A model generated the notes under the pieces. The model saw only the letters and a program-made list of their open reading frames with translations. It made no database searches and had not been told where the DNA came from. This document shows positions 7,501-15,546 of a DNA stretch of 48,890 nucleotides, in pieces. The position numbers were made by a program, and so were the translations under genes. The DNA is from Streptomyces sp. NRRL S-340 (GTDB lineage Bacteria; Actinomycetota; Actinomycetes; Streptomycetales; Streptomycetaceae). The DNA lies in NCBI RefSeq assembly GCF_000720185.1, contig NZ_JOIY01000055.1:1-48890 (forward strand), written 5' to 3'. Each line of letters opens with the position of its first letter. The stretch's first letter is position 1.

Positions 7501-9219
7501 ATGACCGCCACACCCGCCACCACCCACGATCTCGACGCCCTCGTCGCGCGACTCGCCGCCGGCGAACGAACCTGGGCCCGCACCTCCCTCGCCGAACGGC
7601 GCGAGCTGCTCCTCGGCATGGCAGCGGCCACCGCGGCCGTCGCCGAGCAGTGGGTCCGCACCGCGGCCGGGATCAAGCAGCTGAACCCCGCCTCCCCGCT
7701 CCTCGGAGAGGAATGGATGAGCGGCCCGTATGCGGTGCTCAGCTACCTCCAGGCACTCCAGAAGACGCTGCGCCGCCTGGACGAGGGAGCCGACGTCCTC
7801 GGCGGCACCCGGATCACCCCGGCGCCGGGCGGTCGGCTCGCCGTCCAGGTCCTGCCCTACGACACCTACGACAAGCTGCTCATGAGCGGCTTCCACGCCG
7901 AGGTCTGGACGTCCCCCGGCATCACCGCGGAGCAGCTACGCGCCACGGCCGGCCTCACCCAGCGGACACCGCGGCAGACCAAGGGAGTGGCCCTCGTCCT
8001 GGGCGCCGGCAACATCTTCTCCATCCCGCCCCTTGACGTGCTCTACCAGCTGTACGCCGAGAACCGCACCGCCGTCCTCAAGCTGAACCCCATCACCGAC
8101 CCGCTCGCCGACGTCTACCGGGCGATCTTCGAACCGCTCACCGACCGGGGCCTGGTCGAGACCGTCACCGGCGGACCCGAGATGGGCGCCGCACTCACCG
8201 AGCACCCCGGTATCACCGCCGTCCACATGACCGGCAGCGAAGCCACGCACGACGCCGTGGTCTGGGGCACCGGCGAGACGGCGACGGCCGCAAGGGCCTC
8301 CGGCACACCCAAGTCGGCCAAGCCCATGACCAGTGAACTCGGCGGCGTGGCCCCGGTCATCGTCCTGCCCGGCTCATGGTCCGAGGCGGACCTGCGCTAC
8401 CAGGCCGAACACGTCGCCACCATGCGCCTGCACAACAGCGGCTGCAACTGCATCGCCGGCCAGATCCTCATCCTCAGCTCCGACTGGCCGCAGAAGAACG
8501 CCTTCCTCACCGCCCTGCGCAGGGCACTGGCGACCGCACCGGCCCGACCGGCCTGGTACCCCGGCTGCGAGGCCCGCGTGCACTCCGCCCGCGAGCTGCA
8601 CCCCGGTCACGCGGAAAAGCCCGGTGGCACTTCAGGACCTACCCTCCTCACCGGCCTGGACATCACCGACGCCGACGAGTCCGCCTTCACGACCGAGTAC
8701 TTCGGACCGGTCCTGGGCGTCGCCGAACTGCCCGGCACCGGAGACCGGTTCCTGAGCGCCGCCGTCACCGCCGCCAACGACCGCCTCCGTGGCACTCTCG
8801 GCGCCAACCTCATCGCCCACCCCCACACCGTCAAAGCCCTCGGCCACCGCCTCCGCGCCGCGATCGCCGACCTGCGCTACGGCACCGTCGCCGTCAACGC
8901 CTGGACCGGCGTCGGCTATGCCACACCTCGCGCCACATGGGGGGCCTTCCCCGGGCACACCCTCGACAACGTCCAGAGCGGCATCGGCGTCGTCCACAAT
9001 GCCCTCCTCCTGGATCACACCGAACGCACCGTCGTCACAGGCCCGTTCAGGCCCGCACCACGATCCGTGCTCCACGGCGAGCCGTCCCTCTCCCCGAAGC
9101 CTCCGTGGTTCGTCACCAACACCACCGCCGCCCGCACCGGCCGACTCCTCACCGAATTCGCCGCAAACCCTCGATGGCGGGACCTCCCGGCCCTCTTCGC
9201 CTCCGCGATGAGCGGCTGA
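7501..9219 (+). CDS. Aldehyde dehydrogenase family protein
   Basis: The 572-residue product carries the NAD-dependent aldehyde dehydrogenase core: VALVLGAGNIFSIPPLD in the cofactor domain, TSELGGVAPVIV with the general-base Glu, and LHNSGCNCIAGQIL with candidate catalytic Cys. It is longer than a classical 480-500 residue enzyme and has an atypical N-terminus (ERTWARTSLAERRELL), so it belongs to a divergent actinobacterial subgroup. I prefer ATG 7501 with GAGG about 9 nt upstream; GTG 7483 has no ribosome site. Directly after the amine oxidase, it probably converts that enzyme's aldehyde to an acid. The actual substrate cannot be read from sequence. Confidence 0.85.
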   Translation: MTATPATTHDLDALVARLAAGERTWARTSLAERRELLLGMAAATAAVAEQWVRTAAGIKQLNPASPLLGEEWMSGPYAVLSYLQALQKTLRRLDEGADVLGGTRITPAPGGRLAVQVLPYDTYDKLLMSGFHAEVWTSPGITAEQLRATAGLTQRTPRQTKGVALVLGAGNIFSIPPLDVLYQLYAENRTAVLKLNPITDPLADVYRAIFEPLTDRGLVETVTGGPEMGAALTEHPGITAVHMTGSEATHDAVVWGTGETATAARASGTPKSAKPMTSELGGVAPVIVLPGSWSEADLRYQAEHVATMRLHNSGCNCIAGQILILSSDWPQKNAFLTALRRALATAPARPAWYPGCEARVHSARELHPGHAEKPGGTSGPTLLTGLDITDADESAFTTEYFGPVLGVAELPGTGDRFLSAAVTAANDRLRGTLGANLIAHPHTVKALGHRLRAAIADLRYGTVAVNAWTGVGYATPRATWGAFPGHTLDNVQSGIGVVHNALLLDHTERTVVTGPFRPAPRSVLHGEPSLSPKPPWFVTNTTAARTGRLLTEFAANPRWRDLPALFASAMSG

Positions 9220-9361
9220 TCTCGGCGATGAGGCGGGGCCGCGTGTTACTGGCGTGAACTCGTTGTCGTCGGTGTGCACACCGTTGAATCCTCCACACGA
9301 CCGTGACTACCGTGACATCTCGGCTTGATCACAAGTTCGCCGACCGGGCAGGAGATCGGGA

Positions 9362-11998
9362 GTGGGTACCAGCGGGGCGAGCGGCAGCGACAGCCGGTTA
9401 CGGGACGAGGATCGGCACGAGGCCACGCCGGACGCCCATGGCGGGTGGTCCCTCGTGCCGGTCGCGCTGTTACGGCATGCGGGTTTCCCGGTCGCTTTGC
9501 TGGACCGGTTCTCCGATGTCCCGGCGGCCCAAGGGGCCGACCTCCTGCTCGCCCGTGCCGACGCGGCTCGTCATCTAGCGCAGGAGGCCAAGGCCGCGTT
9601 GCGCGAGGCCCGGGTTGGCAGCCAGGGGGACCTCTCCTCGGGCGTGGGGATGCTCCGGGCCTTCGGGGACCAGGATCTGGCCCGGCTGCGGGCCGCCCTC
9701 GCGCCGTCAGTTCTGGAGGTCGTCGAGCGATATCAGGACGCGGCACTCGGTCTGGACCGGATGTGGACGGAGTTCGAACGTGGCATCACCGAAGGGCTTG
9801 CGCGGGCCCGCCACGACGTGAAGGAACTCTTCAGGGATCCGGCGCTGAAACAGGTCCTGTTGCTGTCCAACGACGCGCGTTTCCCCGAGTTCGAGGACTG
9901 GATCGACGGGGGAAGCAGCGGATCGCCCGGACGGATGCGGCGAATGACCGATCTGCTCGCCATGTACCTCCAGCGGGTCACGACGAAGAACGAGACGCAT
10001 TCCCATTTCGGTCCCATGGGCGTGGCCCGGGTGTCATCGGACACCTCGGGTGTCTCCTGGGCTGCCGGCCCACTGCGCAGGACCGCTTTTCTCACCCATT
10101 GGGCGGGAGAACAGCTGGCCGAGACATTCAGCCGCCGCCCCGGGACGTTCGAGGAAGTGCGGCCCCGGCGCCGGCCGCTCGCGTTCGCGGAGGGTTCGCG
10201 GCTCGCGCTGTACGCGTTCGAGTCGGTGACGGGGATGCCCGACGGCTGGCGCTTCGTGGCCGTGGCGACCGCCACCCTCGATGACGACCAACTGTGGCTG
10301 TGGCGACGGTGCGATGGTGAGCGCACGGTCGCCCGACTGCGTAGGGCCTGGCACCTGCGGGAAGACGAAGGCGATGCGCCGCTACGGGGCTTCGATGACG
10401 TCCTGCACGAATTGATCGAGAAGGACTGGCTGGTCGGTCGCTGGGAGATCCCCATAGGCTGCCCGTATCCACTACGCGTGCTGACCGAGCACCTGCAGTC
10501 CCCGGACGTGCTGCGAACAGCCGACGGCGACCGCGATCTGGCGACGGCGGCACGGTTCGAAACGATGTTGCAGGAGTTCGCGGCCGCTCCGGCGGTGAAC
10601 CGCGCGCCCCTGCTCGCCGGCATGAAGGAACACTTCCAGGAGATCACCGGAGCCGCTGCCAACCGCGCCGGTGGCAGACACTACGCCGATCGGAGCATCC
10701 TGTACGAGGAGGCCCTCGGGCCCGTCCGGGACCTGCGCATCGGCCAGGACGTCGCCGACCTGATCGGCCGTGAACTGGCCATCGTCTACGACCTCGCCTT
10801 GCTCGCTCCCCGGCTGCGGGTCCGCCGGGAACTGCAGGTCCTCGGCCGCTGGCTCGAACGCCGCTTCGGCGCGGAGGCGGACGTCCCGCTGGAGCACTTC
10901 TACAACGGGTTCTACGCCGACAGACCGGAACTCGTCCGCGAGTGCGAGGACATCGACCGGGAGATCACGGCCGTAGACCGCGAGGTCACCGCGCTGCTCC
11001 TCGACGGACATCAGGAGGGAGCGGACGAGGCGGTCGTCGACCGGGAGCGCCTGGAGGAGTTCCTCGCCCGCTTCCCGTCCTCACCGCCCGCGCTGTGCAA
11101 CCCCGACGTCATGATCGCATCGGCGAACGCCGAGGCACTGGCTCGCGGGGACCTGCTGGCCGTCGTGGGCGACTGCCACGGTCTGCGTGAACTGCTGACG
11201 CACTCCAGTTTCGCTCCACTGATCCAAGCCGAGGCACCGGAGCTGCTCGATGAGGTGTACTCCCGATACCAGGACCTGCTCGACGGCGACGAACTCCTGC
11301 TCGACCTCGCTCGGGCTCACCCGGACAAGACGGGAGCACAACTGGCCTATCCCTGCCCGGACCTCGAGGTCTACGGCCTCTCGGCCAAGAGCCGGGACCA
11401 GGTGCTCCAGCCACAGCAGCTGTATGTCACCGTCCGCGGCGGACGGCCCCAGCTGCGCGCCCACGGAACCGAGAAGCGGCTGAAGCTGCTGGCGCCGCTC
11501 GCCGGCGGTCCCAGCATCCGTCAGGATCCGCTGTCACCCTTCGCCTTCCCCCGCCACTTCGGCGGCATCGGTCTGGACGCCGCCGGCCATGACCGCCTGC
11601 CCCGGATCCGGTGCGGCCGGGTGGTCCTCCAACGGGCCCGCCAGCGGATCCCCGCGCAGGCCTTCCATGGCTGGAGCCCAGGCGTGCACCGGGGGAACGG
11701 GGACGCGGCCGAGTTCGCGGCAGGGCGCATGCTCCGGCGTGCTTTCGGCCTGCCCGAACAGGGCTTCGTGAAGATTCCGGGCGAGCCCAAGCCGGTGTAT
11801 GTCGACTGGCAATCGCCGCTCCTCGTGCGGCAGGTCTTCCGCCTCGTACGAAAGACTGATCTGCCTGTCGATTTCACCGAGATGCTGCCCTCACGGGAGC
11901 AGCTGTGGCTTGAGATCGAGGGACAGCGGTTCACGAGCGAGCTGCGTTGCGCTGTCTTCTCCCCGCGCGCCGGTCGACCTTCTGAACGAGCCCGCTGA
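9362..11998 (+). CDS. Stand-alone LanB-like protein / PEARL-type peptide aminoacyl-tRNA ligase, copy 1
   Basis: The 878-residue product matches the glutamylation (N-terminal) domain of class I lanthipeptide dehydratases. Visible family blocks are the N-terminal WSLVPVALLRHAGFPVALL, RVTTKNETHSHFGP (about residue 210), HYADRSILYEEA (about 440), HPDKTGAQLAYPCPDLEVYG, PRIRCGRVVL, and the C-terminal VKIPGEPKPVYVDW and EMLPSREQLWL. It ends there, so the elimination (SpaB_C) domain is absent. Stand-alone members either transfer glutamate in split dehydratases or act as PEARLs, adding an amino acid to a peptide from aminoacyl-tRNA. Start GTG 9362 follows AGGAGA. Codon 37 (9470-9472) is TTA, suggesting bldA dependence. 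It is first in the cluster; a paralogue is at 15543. Confidence 0.85.
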   Translation: MGTSGASGSDSRLRDEDRHEATPDAHGGWSLVPVALLRHAGFPVALLDRFSDVPAAQGADLLLARADAARHLAQEAKAALREARVGSQGDLSSGVGMLRAFGDQDLARLRAALAPSVLEVVERYQDAALGLDRMWTEFERGITEGLARARHDVKELFRDPALKQVLLLSNDARFPEFEDWIDGGSSGSPGRMRRMTDLLAMYLQRVTTKNETHSHFGPMGVARVSSDTSGVSWAAGPLRRTAFLTHWAGEQLAETFSRRPGTFEEVRPRRRPLAFAEGSRLALYAFESVTGMPDGWRFVAVATATLDDDQLWLWRRCDGERTVARLRRAWHLREDEGDAPLRGFDDVLHELIEKDWLVGRWEIPIGCPYPLRVLTEHLQSPDVLRTADGDRDLATAARFETMLQEFAAAPAVNRAPLLAGMKEHFQEITGAAANRAGGRHYADRSILYEEALGPVRDLRIGQDVADLIGRELAIVYDLALLAPRLRVRRELQVLGRWLERRFGAEADVPLEHFYNGFYADRPELVRECEDIDREITAVDREVTALLLDGHQEGADEAVVDRERLEEFLARFPSSPPALCNPDVMIASANAEALARGDLLAVVGDCHGLRELLTHSSFAPLIQAEAPELLDEVYSRYQDLLDGDELLLDLARAHPDKTGAQLAYPCPDLEVYGLSAKSRDQVLQPQQLYVTVRGGRPQLRAHGTEKRLKLLAPLAGGPSIRQDPLSPFAFPRHFGGIGLDAAGHDRLPRIRCGRVVLQRARQRIPAQAFHGWSPGVHRGNGDAAEFAAGRMLRRAFGLPEQGFVKIPGEPKPVYVDWQSPLLVRQVFRLVRKTDLPVDFTEMLPSREQLWLEIEGQRFTSELRCAVFSPRAGRPSERAR

Positions 11999-12045
11999 CC
12001 CGACGGCGCAGGACCGGCGACTTCACGGCGCGCAGACGGACCACC

Positions 12046-12111
12046 GTGCGTTTCGATTCCCTCTCCCTTCCCTTCCGGCTCATCGTCACATCAGCCGTCC
12101 GAGCGACGTGA
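12046..12111 (+). CDS. Candidate 21-residue leader or scaffold peptide
   Basis: A GTG-started frame encodes a 21-residue peptide beginning MRFDSLSLPFRLI and ending SAVRAT. It lies in the only sizeable gap at the front of the operon, and its TGA overlaps the ribosome binding site of the radical SAM gene. Translational coupling is possible. It has no strong ribosome site of its own (GACGGA only). It could be a precursor or scaffold peptide, or nothing. Confidence 0.2.
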   Translation: MRFDSLSLPFRLIVTSAVRAT

Positions 12112-12120
12112 GGAACACTC

Positions 12121-13467
12121 ATGCTCAGGAGTTGCATCGTTCAATTGCCCTTCCCCTCCACACACGACCCCGACCCGCTGCTCTCCCAGTACTACGAGGA
12201 CTACGACCGGACGTTCCGGGACTTCCTCCCCGAGTACTTCATCCCGTCGGACGGATTATGGGAGATTCCCTTATGGGTGGCTCACCTGACCGCTCTGCTC
12301 AACACCGCGGGTATCGACTCCGCCTTCAGTGACCTTTCGAAGGTCCCCGCCGAAGCGGAAGCCTGCTGCGAACCGCTGTTGCGCGATACAGCGGCCGGAG
12401 ACCTCGTTCTCATCTCGCCACTGGCACAGAACTTCCGGCTCGCCCTCGACATCGCGAAGCGGCTGGAAGCCGCCGGGCGGCGCGTCGTTCTCGGCGGCAA
12501 CATGGCCCCGCTGGCACCGAAGGACGCCGTGCACATCGTGCACCGGGGGCAGCTCGACGCCGACTTCGTGCGCAGACTCGCCCGTCTGGCGGCCGGGACC
12601 GGCGGTGCCATGGAGAAGCCTGTGGAGCGTGGCCTGTCCGCATCGCGCATCACCTGGGCCCCGGACTACCGGCATCTGAACGGCTTCGGCGGGAAAGTGC
12701 CTCTGCTGAGACTCAACGCCAGTCACGGCTGCCTCTACGACTGCGCGTTCTGCGGTGACGCCTGGAGCAGACAGCTCATTCTCGTGGACAAGAAAGCCCT
12801 GGCCGCCGAGGTGGACGAGATCACCGCCCGGTTCCCCGAAACCCGGCTCATCTACATCGGGGACAAGACGTTCGGCCAGTCGAGAGAAGCGGTCGAGAAC
12901 CTCTTGGAGGTCTTCCGTGACCGTCCCGGGTACAGGTTCATCGCGCAGACGCATGTCATGCAGGTGAAGGACTGGGTCGTCGAAGCCATGACCGAACTGG
13001 GCGTCGTCGCGGTGGAACTCGGCTTCGAGTCGGCGGACTCCCAGATGCTGAAGCGTCTGGGAAAGCTGTCACGCGGCCTGAGCGACTACACCAAGAAGAT
13101 TCACACGCTCAGCGACGCCGGTCTGAAGGTCGTGCTGAACATGATGGGCGGACTCGACGAGGAGGGCGAGCGGTCACACGCCCAGACGATCGAATGGCTC
13201 GAGGAGAACAGCGCTTCCCTGTGGCTGTTCAACCTCTACAATTTCGTCCCCTATCCGCTCACTCCTGACTTTCCACAGCTACGTGAGCGCATTTTCGACT
13301 GGGACTTCGCGAACTGGCGGGAAGACGCCCCAGTCGTCTACCGGCCCCAGCACCTGACTCCCGAGCGGAGCTGGGAGCTCTTCCAGGAGAAGATCGCCGT
13401 CGCCCGCCGTATCGTCCGCACGCCTGTCCCTGACCTGCCCGTTCCAGTTCGTGGGGAGACGAAATGA
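12121..13467 (+). CDS. Radical SAM protein with B12-binding-like N-terminal domain
   Basis: The 448-residue product has the radical SAM cluster motif C204-x3-C208-x2-C211 (SHGCLYDCAFCGD), followed by a GDKTFGQ segment and a TIM-barrel-like region through about residue 380. Residues 1-150 resemble the Rossmann domain of B12-dependent radical SAM enzymes, including LVLISPLAQNF and VVLGGNMAP, but no DxHxxG cobalamin motif is visible. Radical SAM enzymes of this layout alter unactivated carbons or move methyl groups. Start ATG 12121 follows GAGGAA. Codons 46 and 51 are both TTA (12256-12258 and 12271-12273), a strong mark of bldA control. It overlaps the next gene by ATGA. The substrate is unknown, presumably the pathway's peptide or amino acid. 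Confidence 0.85.
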   Translation: MLRSCIVQLPFPSTHDPDPLLSQYYEDYDRTFRDFLPEYFIPSDGLWEIPLWVAHLTALLNTAGIDSAFSDLSKVPAEAEACCEPLLRDTAAGDLVLISPLAQNFRLALDIAKRLEAAGRRVVLGGNMAPLAPKDAVHIVHRGQLDADFVRRLARLAAGTGGAMEKPVERGLSASRITWAPDYRHLNGFGGKVPLLRLNASHGCLYDCAFCGDAWSRQLILVDKKALAAEVDEITARFPETRLIYIGDKTFGQSREAVENLLEVFRDRPGYRFIAQTHVMQVKDWVVEAMTELGVVAVELGFESADSQMLKRLGKLSRGLSDYTKKIHTLSDAGLKVVLNMMGGLDEEGERSHAQTIEWLEENSASLWLFNLYNFVPYPLTPDFPQLRERIFDWDFANWREDAPVVYRPQHLTPERSWELFQEKIAVARRIVRTPVPDLPVPVRGETK

Positions 13468-14561
13468 CCCAGCAGCTACCGGACTTCGAGGCATTGCAGC
13501 ACAGCGTCAAGCCCGAGGACTTCGAGACGGACCCACTGCCGGGATGGGCCGGCGTCGCCACGCTGTTCGGTGCCCCCACCACCTCGATGTCACAGGTGGA
13601 CGTCGGCCCGGACGGCTGGGTGGTGTCCGGTATTCCCTTCGACGCCACCGCCAGCTCCCGCCCGGGAGCCGCGGAAGGCCCCCGGGCCGTACGGCAGGCA
13701 AGTCTCGTGTTCTCCAGTTATCTGACCAGCCTCGGTGAATGGCCGATGCTGGACACACGCAGTGGCCACACCTTCCGCTACCGGGCGCCCAAGGTGGCCG
13801 ACGCCGGTGACCTGCACGTCTATCCGACCGACACGGTGCGTACCTTCCAGGCGGTCGCGGCCGAGAGCCGACGGCTCAGCCAGGCCGCCCCGCATCTGAT
13901 CTTCCTCAACGGCGACCACTCGGCCACCTTCCCGACCTTCGCCGGCTTCCGCGCCGGACGGCTCGACCGGGGAGCGGAGCGGGTGGGGTTCATCAACATC
14001 GACCACCACTTCGACTTCGGAAACTGGAGCACACTGCACGGACCGCTCTACCACGGATCGAACTCACGCCGGATCAGCGAACTGCCGGGGGTACGGGCCG
14101 AGGACATCGCTTTCGTCGGCGTCGGCGATGTGACGAAGTACGACCAGTTCCGCGGCCTGCTGGAACGAGGCTTCCACGTGGTCCCCGGCGCCCAGATCCT
14201 CAAGGAAGGCGCCGCCACGGCACTGCGGCCCGTGATCCAGCAACTGAGCGAGCGGTGCGACACCGTCTACGTGTCACTGGACATCGACGTGCTGGACAGC
14301 GCCGTGTCCACCGGAACCGGCCATGTGACCCTGGGCGGCATCGACACGGGGGCTCTCCTGGACATCTACGAGGAGCTGAGGGCCCTTCCGGTCGGTGCCG
14401 TGGACATCGCAGAGGTCGCTCCCCGCTACGACCCGTCCGGCAGCACGGCACAGATCGCCGCCCACTTGCTGTTCAACTTCCTGTTCCGCACCGAGAGCAC
14501 GGCGAGCGGACTCGCCCCCTGGTCGGACGGCGGCGCCGGTGACGCCCGGGAGGACAGGTGA
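13464..14561 (+). CDS. Ureohydrolase (arginase/agmatinase family)
   Basis: The 365-residue product has the di-manganese ligand motifs of the arginase fold: GDHS (His152), NIDHHFDFG (Asp180, His182, Asp184) and SLDIDVLD (Asp273, Asp275). The usual DP after the last motif is DS. A GTGHVTLGG loop and an IAEVAP ending agree with the family. Family members release urea from guanidino groups or hydrolyse related C-N bonds. In this setting it may act on free arginine or agmatine, or convert arginine in a peptide to ornithine as peptide arginases do. This is inference. It starts by ATGA overlap with the radical SAM gene, so the two are co-translated. Confidence 0.85.
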   Translation: MTQQLPDFEALQHSVKPEDFETDPLPGWAGVATLFGAPTTSMSQVDVGPDGWVVSGIPFDATASSRPGAAEGPRAVRQASLVFSSYLTSLGEWPMLDTRSGHTFRYRAPKVADAGDLHVYPTDTVRTFQAVAAESRRLSQAAPHLIFLNGDHSATFPTFAGFRAGRLDRGAERVGFINIDHHFDFGNWSTLHGPLYHGSNSRRISELPGVRAEDIAFVGVGDVTKYDQFRGLLERGFHVVPGAQILKEGAATALRPVIQQLSERCDTVYVSLDIDVLDSAVSTGTGHVTLGGIDTGALLDIYEELRALPVGAVDIAEVAPRYDPSGSTAQIAAHLLFNFLFRTESTASGLAPWSDGGAGDAREDR

Positions 14562-14610
14562 GGGGCGGTCCTGCCCGCACCCAGCGGCTCTCTCCCGCCG
14601 GGAACCCGTG

Positions 14611-15546
14611 ATGCCCGGCGTACCGGCGACCCTTGCCGGACCGCTCGACCTGCATCTGCACACCCGACGGTCGGACGGCGACGAGAGCCCCGCCGAAGTG
14701 GCGCGCCGCTGTCTCGCCGCCGGACTGCGCGTCGCGTCGGTCACGGACCACAACACCATGGCGGGGGTCGCCGAGTTCACCGGGACGGTCGGCGACTCGA
14801 TGACGGTGGTGCCCGGCTGCGAGGTCACCGCCCGATGGCGGGGCGAGGAAGTGCACTGCCTCGCCTACTTCATCGACCCCACCGACCGGCGCCTCCAGCG
14901 ACGGCTCCGGCGGGTGCACGACGCCGACCTGGAATGGTGGCGGGCCTGGGCGGAGCGAGTACGGCACATCGGAGTGCCGCTCACCTGGGAGGACATCACG
15001 GAGCGGATAGGCGGTGACCGGATCGCCTATCCGGGCGACTACCTGGCGCTGCTGGCCGAGGCCGCCCGTGAGGACCCCCGGTTCGCCGGGTACGGCCCCA
15101 CGGACCACGAGCGGCTCGCAACGGACTGGTGCCGCCCCGGTCGGCCCCTCCATGTGCCCGAGCCCTGGATGCCCGGCATCACGGACGTTCTGTCCTGGAT
15201 CGCCGACGCGGGTGGCGTCGCGGTGCTCGCCCATCCCGCTCGTGTCCTGGACGTCTCGGACGGCGCGCAATGCCGGACACTGCTGAAACCGCTGGTCGCC
15301 GCCGGGCTGGCCGGCCTCGAAGCGTGGACCAGCTGGCACACCCCGGCGGAGAGCGCCGGGCTGGCCCGGATCTGTGCCGCCCTCGGCTTGGCGGCGACAG
15401 CCGGCTCGGACTATCACGGAGTCCGGGTCAAGTCGTGGGTGACCGCTCCCGGGCGGCTGCCCGCGCTCCCACCGGAACCCATGGCCGTCCTCGACGCTCT
15501 GTGCGACCGGCGGCCCACCCCACCGAAGTCCGAGGCGGAGCTATGA
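14611..15546 (+). CDS. PHP-domain metal-dependent phosphoesterase
   Basis: The 311-residue product has the PHP-domain metal ligands in order: DLHLHTRRSDG (His15, His17), SVTDHNT, PGCEVTA, VLAHPAR and GSDYHG. This is the TrpH/YciV-like branch, which hydrolyses phosphomonoesters, nucleotides or short RNA ends using three metals. The start is ATG 14611; GTG 14608 is adjacent. It follows the ureohydrolase by 49 bp and overlaps the second LanB-like gene by ATGA. A phosphoesterase in the same operon as an APH-type kinase raises the possibility of a phosphorylated intermediate or protected product. That is not shown by the sequence. Confidence 0.85.
   Translation: MPGVPATLAGPLDLHLHTRRSDGDESPAEVARRCLAAGLRVASVTDHNTMAGVAEFTGTVGDSMTVVPGCEVTARWRGEEVHCLAYFIDPTDRRLQRRLRRVHDADLEWWRAWAERVRHIGVPLTWEDITERIGGDRIAYPGDYLALLAEAAREDPRFAGYGPTDHERLATDWCRPGRPLHVPEPWMPGITDVLSWIADAGGVAVLAHPARVLDVSDGAQCRTLLKPLVAAGLAGLEAWTSWHTPAESAGLARICAALGLAATAGSDYHGVRVKSWVTAPGRLPALPPEPMAVLDALCDRRPTPPKSEAEL

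Noticed and set aside
9303..9578. Small plus-strand frame (MTTVTSRLDHKFADRAGD) as a precursor peptide upstream of the first LanB-like gene
   Set aside because: It runs deep into the LanB-like gene in another frame, has no ribosome site, and its second half is typical shadow composition.
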